A program made the translations under genes and the position numbers. Below, one piece after another: positions 15,350 through 24,109 of a stretch of 64,000 nt of DNA. Each line of letters starts with the position of its first letter. The stretch's first letter is position 1. The DNA comes from JAYEHL01 sp041653935 (GTDB lineage Bacteria > Chloroflexota > Dehalococcoidia > E44-bin15). The stretch spans positions 496,001 through 560,000 of the forward strand of contig JBAZEO010000001.1 of the NCBI GenBank assembly GCA_041653935.1, written 5' to 3'. The notes under the pieces were generated by a model. That model saw only the letters and a program-made list of their open reading frames with translations. It was not told the DNA's origin and did no database searches.

Positions 15350-15958
15350 TTATTAAGATAAAAACCACAGTCAACCCCCTGCTGTCCCCCTTGAAAGGGG
15401 GGAACAATAACCGAACCCCCTAAATCCCCCAGACGTTGGGGGACTTTAATAAGGGGACACCCCCAAACCCCCGGCAGGAGATGATTCTCCTGCACCTCTG
15501 TGAAAAGCCAACCTCTTCGAGGGCTGTATCAGAATTGTTATATTCCCTGATCATGACGGACATCGTGTAGGGGCGAATAATTATTCGCCTGTAGGGGCAC
15601 GGCGTGCCGTGCCCTTTAAGATTCCCCCTCTTTTTAGAAGAGGGGGTTAGGGGGAGATAGCTTTAAAAATACTTCCCTCTTCCTCCGCAGGGAGAGGGTT
15701 AGGGTGAGGGTTCTATCAGCTAACCCCTCTCTGTGAGAGGGGGCTGTGGCAACTGTGCGTATACAGCACTTAGTAAACCTTAATGTATGTGCACGGACGA
15801 AGTCCAGTGCACATACGAATATTTTCGCGCGCCGCAGCTGTAGAATGTCGAGGTGGAAATCGCTTTTCCTCTTCCTCTGCCGGGAGAGGGCCAGGGTGAG
15901 GGCCGACATGACGTCCTCGCGACATGCAACAGGATGTGGATTTTGCAGCCGAGTGTCT
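15350..15958. repeat. Palindrome island between aldo/keto reductase and flavoprotein genes
   Basis: The gap is filled with shuffled short palindromes: CCCCCTTGAAAGGGGGG, CCCCCAGACGTTGGGGG, a GCAGGAGA-TCTCCTGC unit, a GTAGGGGCGAATAA palindrome with part of its other arm, GGGCACGGC-GT-GCCGTGCCC, CCCCCTCTTTTTAGAAGAGGGGG and CCCTCTTCCTCCGCAGGGAGAGGG, plus one 84-nt element. No convincing coding frame is present. Confidence 0.85.
15760..15843 (-). repeat. 84-nt palindromic element, copy 1
   Basis: Starts TATACAGC and ends GCTGTAGA, with the internal hairpin GTATGTGCAC...GTGCACATAC enclosing GGAC-GTCC. Reverse orientation. Confidence 0.85.
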
Positions 15959-15972
15959 GCTAGAATGAACCC

Positions 15973-16548
15973 ATGAAAAGTAAAAACAAGACCAAAATCC
16001 TTGGGATAGTGGGCAGCCCGCGCAAGAAGGGCAACACGGATATATTAGTCGACAAAATCCTTGAGGGAGCCAGGGATGCCGGAGCCGACATCGAAAAGAT
16101 TCACCTCAAAGGTCTGACGATTAAGGAATGCGACGGCTGCTATGCCTGCTGGAAGGGTAAGGCTTGTCCCAAGAAAGACGATATGAACGACCTGTATCCC
16201 GTGATCGAGTCCGCCGACGTTATCATATTCGGCACGCCGGTCTACTGGTTCGGGCCCACGGCATTGCTCAAGGCATTCATCGACCGTCTTATATACTTCA
16301 ACTGCCCCGAGAACAGGGCCAAGATCGCCGGCAAGGCCGCGGTAATCGCCAGCCCGTTCGAGGATACGGATATGGAGACTGCGGCGCCGCTGCTGGCCTT
16401 TTTCGATAAATGCTTGGATTATCTGGAGATGGTACCCGCCGGGCGGATACTTGTGCCGGGCGTGGCGGCAAAGGGCGATATCTTGGCCAAAAGCGACGCG
16501 CTGGAGCAGGCGTATAAGCTGGGTGCAAGCCTGGCTGAAATAGAGTGA
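15973..16548 (+). CDS. NADPH-dependent FMN reductase / flavodoxin-like protein
   Basis: A 191-aa flavodoxin-fold protein. The phosphate-binding loop is GSPRKKGNT (about residues 14-22), the flavin-side loop is FGTPVYWFGPTALLKAFIDR, and an iron-sulfur-like cysteine group CDGCYACWKGKAC lies at about 54-66, as in iron-sulfur flavoproteins of anaerobes. It probably transfers electrons from ferredoxin or NADPH to quinones or other acceptors. A TGCTAGAAT extended -10 box ends only 6-7 nt before ATG 15973, suggesting a leaderless transcript. Confidence 0.85.
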   Translation: MKSKNKTKILGIVGSPRKKGNTDILVDKILEGARDAGADIEKIHLKGLTIKECDGCYACWKGKACPKKDDMNDLYPVIESADVIIFGTPVYWFGPTALLKAFIDRLIYFNCPENRAKIAGKAAVIASPFEDTDMETAAPLLAFFDKCLDYLEMVPAGRILVPGVAAKGDILAKSDALEQAYKLGASLAEIE

Positions 16549-16666
16549 CACCCACCGTCATATCTATCGGATACTGATTAACAACCCATTTCATCGCAAC
16601 ATGCTTTATAATGTCTGTGCCCGATAGCAGTGGACAAATCCCATACTAAACGGAGGTTGTACCGAC

Positions 16667-17827
16667 ATGGAGATGAAGACAGATAAAGGCAAACTCCAGC
16701 AGCTCGCAGACCTGATGAACGAGCAGTCGGAGACGCCGTTCATGGTGACCGACGACCTGCTGTACATATTCGACGCGGCGCTGGAGCCGGAAGAAGTCGA
16801 TTTCCTTCTAAAGATGGGCGGCGGCAATCTGAGACACAGCGACGTCGAGAACAGAACCGGACTGCCGAAGGAGGATTGCGATAGACTGGTCGAGACCCTT
16901 CTCAGCAAGGGACACATCACCGAATTGGAAGCGGGCGACGGCCAGCTTTACCTGCACATAATGTCCATATTTCCCGGATGGTTCGAGCATTACCTCATGG
17001 GCGGCGCGGACACTCCGGACAGGCGGGAGTTCTCCCGCCGCGTCAGCGCATATTTCGCCGCGGCGCAGGCCGTCCCGCCCGATGTGCTGAACATGATATT
17101 GAAGGATGTTTCCCCACACCGCTCGGTGGCCGCAGCAAACCCGACCTCATCCAGGCTTATCGAGGTGAAACAGAACCTTCCGCCGCAGGTAAATGAAGTC
17201 TACCCAGCGCACAGCATCCTCAATATACTGGAACAGTTGCCCGACGATGAGGTCATCTCCGTCGGTCACTGCTTCTGCAGGCAGCAGCGCAAGCTGGACG
17301 GCGACCCGTGCCGCATGCACCTCCCCGAGGAGGCATGCCTCGCCCTGAGCCCCGGCGCGGAGCATGTGATCAAGCGCGGGCTCGGACGGCGCATCAGTAA
17401 GCAGGAGGCCATCGATCTGGTGAAAGAGTGCGAGGGTAAGGGCGCCATTCATCAGGTGGGCAGGCTGGTGCCGCTGAAAGACTTCAAGGCTAAATACGAT
17501 GTGGATATCATCTGCAACTGCTGCTGGGACTGCTGCGGCGTAGTAGGCAACTACAGCCGCGGCAACATACCTTTCATGCTTAAATCATATTACATAGCGG
17601 AGATGCCGAACGAGAACGCGTGCAACGGCTGCGGCGTCTGCGAGGAGTACTGCCCGGTCAGAGCCATCGCCGTCGACGGATATGGAATAGCCCGAATCGA
17701 TGATAAGTTGTGCTGCGGCTGCGGCCTGTGCGTGCTGCACTGCCCGGAGCAGGCGGTTCGGCTCAAGCCGTTCGAACGCAACGTATTTCTGCCGGTTCTG
17801 GAGAAGGGCAAGCGGCGCATTCCCTAG
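16667..17827 (+). CDS. 4Fe-4S protein with N-terminal winged-helix-like domain
   Basis: The 386-aa protein has three parts. Residues 1-150 are helical, with an HSDVENRTGLPKEDCDRLVETLLSKGHI stretch like a winged helix. The middle carries cysteines (VGHCFCRQQRK, CNCCWDCCG) in a pattern seen in Fe-S oxidoreductase-associated proteins. The C-terminus is a two-cluster ferredoxin (CNGCGVCEEYCP and CCGCGLCVLHCP). Cytoplasmic electron transfer or redox sensing is likely, and the exact role is unknown. GGAGG lies 10 nt before ATG 16667. It follows the flavoprotein gene on the same strand, and the two could share an electron route. Confidence 0.8.
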   Translation: MEMKTDKGKLQQLADLMNEQSETPFMVTDDLLYIFDAALEPEEVDFLLKMGGGNLRHSDVENRTGLPKEDCDRLVETLLSKGHITELEAGDGQLYLHIMSIFPGWFEHYLMGGADTPDRREFSRRVSAYFAAAQAVPPDVLNMILKDVSPHRSVAAANPTSSRLIEVKQNLPPQVNEVYPAHSILNILEQLPDDEVISVGHCFCRQQRKLDGDPCRMHLPEEACLALSPGAEHVIKRGLGRRISKQEAIDLVKECEGKGAIHQVGRLVPLKDFKAKYDVDIICNCCWDCCGVVGNYSRGNIPFMLKSYYIAEMPNENACNGCGVCEEYCPVRAIAVDGYGIARIDDKLCCGCGLCVLHCPEQAVRLKPFERNVFLPVLEKGKRRIP

Positions 17828-18117
17828 CAACGCCGCAGAGTAAGGATTCGATAAGCTTGCCATGAGCGGCGTATCCGGCATCGGCCAGATACCGCGATGA
17901 GTTCAACGAAGCCATGTAATAAAACACGCCCTCACCCTTACCCTCTCCCTGCGGAGGAAGAGGGAGAATATTTTTGAAGCTATCTCCCCCTAACCCCCTC
18001 TTCTAAAAAGAGGGGGGAAAGTCTCCGCCTCAGGGACTTTAGAGCACCTAAATGATTGGGTACGTGTCGTCAGTGTTTAGCCATCTCTCGAAGAGAGAGG
18101 TTAGTAATCCCAGCCAT

Positions 18118-18201
18118 CTACAGCTGCGGCGCGCAAAATTGTTTGTATATGCACGGCACTCCGTCCGTACACATACATTAAGTTTTACTGAGTGCTGTAT
18201 A
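18118..18201 (+). repeat. 84-nt palindromic element, copy 2
   Basis: Diverged copy with the small stem CAAA...TTTG replacing CGAA...TTCG, a compensatory pair change; the big stem has a few mismatches. Confidence 0.8.
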
Positions 18202-18396
18202 CCTTTACTATAGCCGTCTCTCAGAGAGAGGTTAGCTGATAGAACCCTCACCCTTACCCTCTCCCTGCGGAGGAAGAGGGAGAATATTTTTAAAGCTATC
18301 TCCCCCTAACCCCCTCTTCTAAAAAGAGGGGGAACTACCTACGTAACTCACCCCAGCCCTCTCTTTCACAAAGAGAGTGTAGCTATCCCAACCTTC

Positions 18397-18480
18397 TCCA
18401 GCTGCGGCGCGCGAAATTGTTCGTATGTGCACTGGACTTCGTCCGTGCACATACACTAAGGTTCACTGAGTGCTGTAATA
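18397..18480 (+). repeat. 84-nt palindromic element, copy 3
   Basis: Left end is TCCAGC instead of TACAGC, right end GCTGTAATA. The internal double hairpin is intact. Confidence 0.8.
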
Positions 18481-18749
18481 CACACATTTGCTCTGGCACT
18501 CCAGCGACAATGAGGTCAACGCACCACTACAGCCCTCTTCCTATAAGGAAGAGGTTAGTCAAGGTAAGTCCTCCCTTCCTTGAGGGAAGGGAGTAAGAGG
18601 GAAGGAGATTTTTTTAAAAAATTTCCAGATAGCACCTATCATGGAAGGACACAGGGTATAACCTTATTTGTCATCAATCTAACAACATGCAATAATCATG
18701 GTTAGGGAAACACGGCATTAATCAATGCTGCTCAAGCGAAAGGAGCAAG

Positions 18750-19307
18750 ATGAAGGAACTGAAAGACTACAGCGGACCATTTGTAAAGAACATCAAGTTT
18801 GAAGACCTTTCCAAAGAAACACTGGCGCGGCTGCTGCGCGTTTATTGTAAGGAAATGCTCACGCTCGACGCTTACTGGCAGCAGCAGATGCGGAAACGCG
18901 CCGGAGAGCAGGCCGAGCGGGAGTGCATGCTGGAGAACTGGTGCCGCATCGGGAAGTACGAGATGAAATGGACGGCGGAGGCGCTCAACATAAAAGATAA
19001 CGACGTTGAGTCCTACGTCAAGATCAACCAGTTCCTGCCCTCGTTCGCGCAGGGCGTCTTCGACTACGACTGGGACCTTAAGAATAAAAACCACACCATA
19101 CTGACGGTAAGGCACTGCCCGGCGTTCGCCGCGCTGAAAACCCGCGACCCTGAGAAGCTCGACTGGACGTGCAGGGTTTTCGAGGACGCAGGCATGAAAG
19201 CGTACACGGAAGCGCTTAACCCCAAGATCAAATGGAGGCCGCTCAAGGTAGGGGTCACCAATGAGCCGGACGAGATCGCCTGCAGATGGGAGTTTTATAC
19301 CGAATAA
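18750..19307 (+). CDS. DUF6125-like conserved protein
   Basis: A 185-aa soluble protein with a conserved-looking helical N-terminus (LSKETLARLLRVYCKEMLTLDAYW) and a C-terminal half with cysteines (VRHCPAFAAL, DWTCRVFE) and NPKIKWRPLKVG. It resembles the DUF6125 / L-2-amino-thiazoline-4-carboxylate hydrolase-like group common in anaerobic Chloroflexota and Deltaproteobacteria. No enzymatic activity can be claimed. GAAAGGAGCAAG lies just before ATG 18750. It stands alone between a repeat island and a long leader. Confidence 0.65.
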   Translation: MKELKDYSGPFVKNIKFEDLSKETLARLLRVYCKEMLTLDAYWQQQMRKRAGEQAERECMLENWCRIGKYEMKWTAEALNIKDNDVESYVKINQFLPSFAQGVFDYDWDLKNKNHTILTVRHCPAFAALKTRDPEKLDWTCRVFEDAGMKAYTEALNPKIKWRPLKVGVTNEPDEIACRWEFYTE

Positions 19308-19765
19308 ACGCTGCATACCCGTCACCCTCCCATGTCTTTAGAAGATTGCTGAATACTACTTGGAAAACCGCAAGGGCAATAATAAGGCCGATTTCCGTAG
19401 CTGATTTATTCTGATTGGGCAAATATTTATTGACATATGCTTTTTAATGTTTTATAAAAGTAATATCAGATAGGAAAATCACCGGCCTTTTTTGCTTAGC
19501 GCAGCATCGTCAGCTGGCAGAGCACGACCGTGGAAAAGTCGGGAGGTAGCCGCCACAATCGGATAAAGAGTAAATAAACCGGGGGGTCATGACCTTTGAC
19601 TGAACGCAGTGCGTCATTCTATCAGCAGAGGATACTATCCGCAAACCGGATCGAGATCCCGGTTATAAACCCTCGTCGCGACAAATTACCGCTCCGGCTC
19701 TTCCCGAACACAAAGACAAACAGCGTATACCCGCCCTGGAGCAAACCACATACAGGAGACTCAGG
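19308..19765 (+). other. Structured leader region upstream of the ATP-grasp ligase
   Basis: This 458-nt gap is free of the repeat families found elsewhere. It contains CGAC-GTCG around a GTGGAAAA-like loop (about 19527-19543), a GGTCATGACC palindrome near 19587-19596, and an AACCGGATC...GATCCCGGTT hairpin near 19637-19660. The stretch AGCTGGCAGAGCACGACC resembles a tRNA D-arm, but no full tRNA fold can be built. It may be a structured 5' leader; I recognise no known riboswitch class. Confidence 0.35.
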
Positions 19766-20785
19766 GTGCCTCTAGATATAGCTCCCCGCAATTTGCCTGT
19801 TCTGCTTTTTTACAATGTCGACCGCTGCTGGACGCCCCGTGAAAAAGAAGATGTTATATCTGTATCCTCTCATCTTGACTCAGCCATGTCATTACTGGGA
19901 CATCCCACAATATCAGTTCAGCTGTACGACAATAACATTGAACACGTGCTGAGCCAATTCAATCCTCTTTCATATATAGTTTTTAACTGGTGTGAAGGCA
20001 TTCCAGGGATAGACCACAGCGAGCATCTTGTAGCGCAAACGCTCGAGAAAATGGGCTTTGCATTCACCGGGGCAAGCTCTGAAACGCTGGCGATATCGGG
20101 CAATAAAAGGCGCGTGAAACAGCTGCTGGAACAAGCCGGCATACCGACGCCGAAATGGCGCGTATTCGACCGTCCCGAAGCGGACGGATGGAACCGCTTC
20201 CCCGCCATAGTCAAGGCCGTGAACGAACATTCCAGCGAGGGTATCACCCCGAAGTCCGTAGTTACCACCGAGGCCGAGCTGGTCGAGCGCATCTCCCAAG
20301 TGCTGGAGACATTAAAACAACCGGCCCTCGTGGAAGACTTCATCGACGGACGCGAGTTCCATGTATCGATATGGGGCAATGGACGAATCGATATGCTGCC
20401 CCCGGTCGAGATGGACTTCTCTTCTTTCGGCGATTTTCATGACCGGCTGTGCACATACGATGCAAAGTTCATGCCCGGTTCGCCACACTACGATGGGATA
20501 AAAACGCTGCTGCCGGCCCCTCTCAGCCTGGAGGAAAGCAACGCACTGGAAGAGGCCTGCAAAGCCTCATACACGATGCTGGGCTGCCGCGACTACGGCC
20601 GCATCGATGTGCGTATCCGCGACGGCATCGTCTACGTACTCGACGTGAACCCCAACGCCGATATAAGCTCCGACGCCAGCCTGGCCTGCGCCGCCGAGAT
20701 AGCAGGTTATTCTTACGGCGAAACGGGTAGCCATATCGTCAGGCTGGCTGCAAAACGCCACCCCAGATGGGGTAATTTAAGCTAA
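19766..20785 (+). CDS. ATP-grasp ligase related to D-alanine-D-alanine ligase
   Basis: A 339-aa ATP-grasp enzyme. Landmarks are FTGASSETLAISGNKRRVKQLLEQAGIPTPKW (ATP-grasp entry), FPAIVKAVNEHSSEGI (ATP-binding lysine), ALVEDFIDGREFHVSIWG, and GCRDYGRIDVRIRDG with VLDVNPNADIS (metal-binding residues). These match the Ddl-like group that joins amino acids or peptides using ATP. The N-terminal domain is less like true Ddl, so the substrate is uncertain. GTG 19766 has AGGAGA 7 nt upstream. The long leader in front suggests regulated expression. Confidence 0.8.
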   Translation: MPLDIAPRNLPVLLFYNVDRCWTPREKEDVISVSSHLDSAMSLLGHPTISVQLYDNNIEHVLSQFNPLSYIVFNWCEGIPGIDHSEHLVAQTLEKMGFAFTGASSETLAISGNKRRVKQLLEQAGIPTPKWRVFDRPEADGWNRFPAIVKAVNEHSSEGITPKSVVTTEAELVERISQVLETLKQPALVEDFIDGREFHVSIWGNGRIDMLPPVEMDFSSFGDFHDRLCTYDAKFMPGSPHYDGIKTLLPAPLSLEESNALEEACKASYTMLGCRDYGRIDVRIRDGIVYVLDVNPNADISSDASLACAAEIAGYSYGETGSHIVRLAAKRHPRWGNLS

Positions 20786-20859
20786 GAAGAGCTCTCATCC
20801 GCACACCTGAACCAGCCGCTCCGCTTCACTTTGATGCCAGCCATCTGCTACAATCGTTT

Positions 20860-21430
20860 TGAAATGTAGGGGCGTATCGCGATACGTCCTTGTTATGGAT
20901 TTCGGTTTTCACCGGAATGACGATGGGGGGTTACGCCCTCACCCTGGCCCTCTCTTTGTTAAAGAGAGGGTAGCTAACCCCACCATATACAGCTGCGGCG
21001 CGCAAATATGTTCGTATGTACACTGGACTTCGTCCGTGTACATACATTAATGTTTACTATGTGCTGTATACGTACGGTTCAGCCCTCTCACACAAAATGA
21101 GAGGTGAGCTTGAGTAAGTTCTCCCTTCCTTGAGGGAAGGGAGTAAGAGGGATGGAGATTCATAAAAAAAGTCCCCCAACGTATGGGGGACTAACAGGGG
21201 GGTTCGGTTATTGTTTCCCCCCTGAAAAGGGGGATTGCAGGGGGTTGGACACCAATGAGATTGCCACGTCGCTGCTCTCCTCGCAATGACAGACCAGAAA
21301 GAGGTGCAGGAGACTCATCTCCTGCCGGGGTATTAGGGGTGCCCCCTAATTAAAAAGTCCCCCAACGTGTGGGGGATATAGGGGGTTCGGATGATGTTTC
21401 CCCCAAGACTGGGGGATAATAGAGGGTTGA
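20860..21430. repeat. Palindrome island before the MaoC-like gene
   Basis: Contains a GTAGGGGCGTATCGCGATACG palindrome, CCCTCTCTTTGTTAAAGAGAGGG, an 84-nt element, CTCCCTTCC-TTGA-GGGAAGGGAG, two CCCCCAACGT-GGGGG units and a GCAGGAGA-CTCATCTCCTGC unit. A phrase CACGTCGCTGCTCTCCTCGC near 21266 recurs near 48712. Confidence 0.85.
20986..21070 (+). repeat. 84-nt palindromic element, copy 4
   Basis: Perfect TATACAGC...GCTGTATA ends. The main stem reads GTATGTACAC/GTGTACATAC, a compensated change from GTATGTGCAC/GTGCACATAC. Confidence 0.88.
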
Positions 21431-21454
21431 ACCTCAATAGAAGGAGTTTTGATA

Positions 21455-21856
21455 ATGAAAAAGGAACTTAAAGTAGGCGACAAGGCCTCGCGCAGCAAGA
21501 TGTTTACCGATGACGATGTTAAGAAATTCGCCGAGGTCTCTACCGACAAGAACCCGATACACCTGGATGAGAAGTACGCGCAAAACACCATCTTCAAACA
21601 GCGCATCGTGCACGGGATGCTGGTCGGCAGCCTGTTCTCGGGAATACTGGGATGCGATCTGCCCGGGGAGGGCACTATCTATATGGGGCAGACGCTCAGC
21701 TTCAAGGCGCCGGTCCCGCTTAACGAAAAGGTCACAGCCACGGTCGAACTGGTCAGCATGCGCACGGACAAGCCCATCGCCACGTTCAAGACAACCTGCG
21801 TGGACAGCAAGGGCAAAGTGGTCATCGAGGGCGAGGCCACCGTCAGGGTGCCTTAG
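21455..21856 (+). CDS. MaoC-like (R)-enoyl-CoA hydratase
   Basis: A 133-aa hot-dog-fold protein from ATG 21455 (AAGGAG 8 nt upstream; a TTG two codons earlier is ignored). The hydratase signature is FAEVSTDKNPIHLDEKYA, with catalytic Asp and His, followed by RIVHGMLVGSLFSGILG. Single-domain MaoC proteins hydrate trans-2-enoyl-CoA or act in fatty-acid/PHA metabolism. No other beta-oxidation gene is adjacent, so the pathway is open. A strong terminator follows. Confidence 0.9.
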   Translation: MKKELKVGDKASRSKMFTDDDVKKFAEVSTDKNPIHLDEKYAQNTIFKQRIVHGMLVGSLFSGILGCDLPGEGTIYMGQTLSFKAPVPLNEKVTATVELVSMRTDKPIATFKTTCVDSKGKVVIEGEATVRVP

Positions 21857-21892
21857 CAGCAAGGCCACGGCGTTTTAGAGCACAATAAAAAA

Positions 21893-21930
21893 GGCGGGGA
21901 CTCATACGATATCCCCGCCTGCGATTTTTT
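21893..21930. terminator. Bidirectional terminator between MaoC and 21941 gene
   Basis: GGCGGGGA pairs with TCCCCGCC around an 11-nt loop. Six A residues lie on the left and six T residues on the right (21925-21930), so it can serve the convergent genes on both sides. Confidence 0.85.
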
Positions 21931-21940
21931 CTTTGACTGC

Positions 21941-22192
21941 CTAATCATCCAGGTTGATATTCGGACGTTTCTTGGGCCGCCCCCCCCGCTGCAATCTGCC
22001 GGTGCGATCATTCAAATGTTTTCTCTTCAGATGTCCGCCCCGCTGCAGCTGATAACTGGAATTGTACTGTCTGCGCTTCTCCGGCCGCGCACCACGCTGC
22101 AGACAATACCTGTCCTTCCTCGCGAACATGATAATTAGAGCTATCAACGCTAGAAGGACTAAGGCACCCATAACTCCTACGACAATCCACAT
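21941..22192 (-). CDS. Small membrane protein with LQRG-repeat basic tail
   Basis: The 83-aa protein has one N-terminal transmembrane helix (VVGVMGALVLLALIALIIMF). A strongly basic tail follows in which a unit LQRG-[AG]-[RH]-[PL]-x-K-R occurs three times (CLQRGARPEKR, LQRGGHLKRK, LQRGGRPKKR). The tail should face the cytoplasm and could bind nucleic acid or anionic lipid; this is inference. AAAGGG precedes ATG 22192. I do not recognise a family. Confidence 0.6.
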   Translation of the reverse strand: MWIVVGVMGALVLLALIALIIMFARKDRYCLQRGARPEKRRQYNSSYQLQRGGHLKRKHLNDRTGRLQRGGRPKKRPNINLDD

Positions 22193-22319
22193 ATTAACCC
22201 TTTCAACTTAAAGATATGTTCGATTTTGGACCCGGCGTTGCCACAGATTCGCCATTCCACGAACAGAATCAAATTGGTAAAGTATATGTTAATCACTTGC
22301 TGACTGTCAAATGAAACTG

Positions 22320-22830
22320 ATTCAACCCCCATGCTGTCCCCCTTAAAAGGGGGAAACAATAACCGAACCCCCTATCACCCCGGCAGGAGATGAATCTCCT
22401 GCACCTCTGTATATCAGCTAACCTCTTCGATGACTGTATCAGAATTGTTATATTCCCTGATCATGTCGGATATCGTGTAGTGGCGAATAATTATTCGCCT
22501 GTAGGGGCACGGCACGACGTGCCCGTTAAGTTCCCCCTCTTTCATAAAAAGGGGGTTAGGGGGAGTTCCTTTTTATCTTCTTCCCTCTTCCCCCGCAGGT
22601 TGTGCTTCCATGATAGGTGCTATATGAAAGATTTATTAAATCTCTCTCCCTCTGACTCCCTCTCCTCAAGAGAGGGAGGACTGACTTCGCTAACCCCTCT
22701 CTGTGAGAGTGGGCTGTGGCAACTGTGTGTATACAGCACTTAGTGAACCTTAATGTATGTGCACGGACGAAGTCCAGTGCACATACAAATATTTTCGCGC
22801 GCCGCAGCTGTAGAAGATGGGGGCAGGGTG
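22320..22830. repeat. Palindrome island 22.3-22.8 kb
   Basis: Includes CCCCCTTAAAAGGGGG, GCAGGAGA-TGAATCTCCTGC, a GTAGTGGCGAATAATTATTCGCC palindrome, GGGCACGGCACGACGTGCCC, CCCCCTCTTTCATAAAAAGGGGG, a partial ATGATAGGTGCTAT unit and one 84-nt element. The segment 22396-22525 repeats the order seen at 15478-15612. Confidence 0.85.
22730..22813 (-). repeat. 84-nt palindromic element, copy 5
   Basis: Starts TATACAGC, ends GCTGTAGA, same variant and same flank (GTGGCAACTGTG) as copy 1. Confidence 0.85.
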
Positions 22831-22911
22831 AGGGAGAAAAAACCAGACATAGCGGAACCGTGCAGTGTCAGCGGCTCATCCCTCTTTTCATCTTGCTGTG
22901 GCGAAATAAAA

Positions 22912-22938
22912 AAGTGGGGACTGTTCAAGTCCCCACTT
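22912..22938 (-). terminator. Terminator of the 22964-23947 surface-protein gene
   Basis: AAGTGGGGACT and AGTCCCCACTT form an 11-bp stem around GTTCA. Read on the minus strand it is followed by TTTTTTATTT, 26 nt after the gene's stop. Confidence 0.88.
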
Positions 22939-22963
22939 TTGGTTTCTTTCAGAAGGCTAAAAC

Positions 22964-23947
22964 TTAGAGCCGTTTCTTGGGCTTTGTTGTCCCTTCCGCC
23001 TCAAAATCGTCCTCATCATCAGAGATCTTCGAGCCTTTGCCCTTACCCGATTTACCGGATTTGCCGGCTTTACCTTTTTTCCTGACGATAATCGCTATCA
23101 CCAGAATAAGAGCCAGAAGGTATACTTCACCGATGACAACCCAGACCCACCAGTCAATCCCTTCATCATCCGCTGGAGCAGCGCCAGCGCCCCCCGGCAC
23201 AGCGAGCACACCGTAGATGGTGAAATGGTTCACCGTGAACGTAGCAACGCCACCGGAAACCACACCCGTGATGTATTCCCACTCGCCGGTAGCCTCATTA
23301 AACAAAGCTATGACAACTTCCTCGCCCTCTGCTACATAAGACGGATCGAATTCAATTGTGATCTCAATTCCAGGATTAAAGGTAGCGCCGTCGGGCTCAA
23401 AATCAAAGGCTGCCAGAACATGGCCGCCCGCCGGCGGATCGGGAAGCGGGACTACCGCAGATACCCCGAAATCATCTATCGGCTGACCATCAGGACCGAG
23501 CACTACCGCTCCGGAGGGGATATGAATGCATACACCATCATCGGTAGAGCATGCGTTCACGTCATCCTGCAGCACACCGTTGCCGTCCATTCTCCATGTA
23601 CCGCTGGTGCCGAACAGATTGAAACCAACTTCATGAGGGGCAGGGGTGATGGTCGGCGTGACGGTAGGAGTGGTTACAGGCGTTGCAGTAGGAGTTGCTG
23701 TTGCACTGGCATTAGCCGTAGGTGAAGGCGTAGGCGTAGCTGTCTCAGTAGGAAGAGGGGTGTAGACGCTGCCGCCGCCACCGCCGGGGTAATAGTAACC
23801 GTAGCCATAGCCTGGTATGTATCCATATAAACCGTAGATAGAGCTTCCATCCTTAAGGCCGGGAAGCGCGAGAAGCGTTATAATAACAGCTGTGACGATA
23901 ATCGCCGAAATTAATCTCGAATTTAGCCTCTTTATTTGTTTGCTCAC
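22964..23947 (-). CDS. Anchored surface protein with AAFDFxPDGATFNPGI domain
   Basis: A 327-aa exported protein. It has an N-terminal membrane helix (ISAIIVTAVIITLLALPGL), a Gly/Tyr-rich stretch (GYIPGYGYGYYYPGGGGG), a Thr/Pro linker (TATPTPSPTANASATATPT) and then a beta-rich domain with VLAAFDFEPDGATFNPGI, FNEATGEWEYITG and FTVNHFTIYGVL. A C-terminal transmembrane helix and a tail of GK repeats (KKGKAGKSGKSGKGKG) and acidic residues end the protein. The same domain recurs at 50208-50999 and 62834-64000. It probably stays in the envelope with its basic tail inside. Function unknown; a ZU5-like fold is possible. Confidence 0.78.
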   Translation of the reverse strand: MSKQIKRLNSRLISAIIVTAVIITLLALPGLKDGSSIYGLYGYIPGYGYGYYYPGGGGGSVYTPLPTETATPTPSPTANASATATPTATPVTTPTVTPTITPAPHEVGFNLFGTSGTWRMDGNGVLQDDVNACSTDDGVCIHIPSGAVVLGPDGQPIDDFGVSAVVPLPDPPAGGHVLAAFDFEPDGATFNPGIEITIEFDPSYVAEGEEVVIALFNEATGEWEYITGVVSGGVATFTVNHFTIYGVLAVPGGAGAAPADDEGIDWWVWVVIGEVYLLALILVIAIIVRKKGKAGKSGKSGKGKGSKISDDEDDFEAEGTTKPKKRL

Positions 23948-24109
23948 GACGATACCCCCTAGTAACGCTAAACAAAATTAAGCTTCATACGTAGCCTAGT
24001 ATTTAAGTGATAAGATTAGCTAGTATAGTACAGCCTATTGATTTTGTCAACTATTATCACCCTAAAATGCTGTCTAAGGCCTTCGCAGATGTGTTGATTC
24101 AGATAGTGA

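Larger units (their letters stand above)
17925..18660. repeat. Palindrome island with two 84-nt elements
   Basis: The 0.9-kb gap contains two blocks CCCTCTCCCTGCGGAGGAAGAGGG - ATCTCCCCCTAACCCCCTCTT - AAGAGGGGG, a CCCTCTTCC-TATA-GGAAGAGG unit, CTCCCTTCC-TTGA-GGGAAGGGAG and TTCCAGATAGCACCTATCATGGAA. Two 84-nt elements are embedded. A linker around 18480-18540 (GCTCTGGCACTCCAGCGACAATGAGG) recurs at 24.3, 53.3 and 58.0 kb. No gene is seen. Confidence 0.85.

Noticed and set aside
15634..15909. Frames inside repeat islands, such as those coding LTLSLRRKRE-like text
   Set aside because: They recur only because the palindromes recur; no ribosome sites and no protein-like composition.
19500..19570. 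tRNA-like stretch (AGCTGGCAGAGC, GTGGAAA loop)
   Set aside because: The D-stem does not pair, no T-loop TTCRA is found and no 3' acceptor arm matches the 5' end; at most a relic.
19490..19600. Possible cyclic di-GMP or cobalamin riboswitch
   Set aside because: GGTAGCC-like words are present, but the invariant core sequences of both classes are missing.
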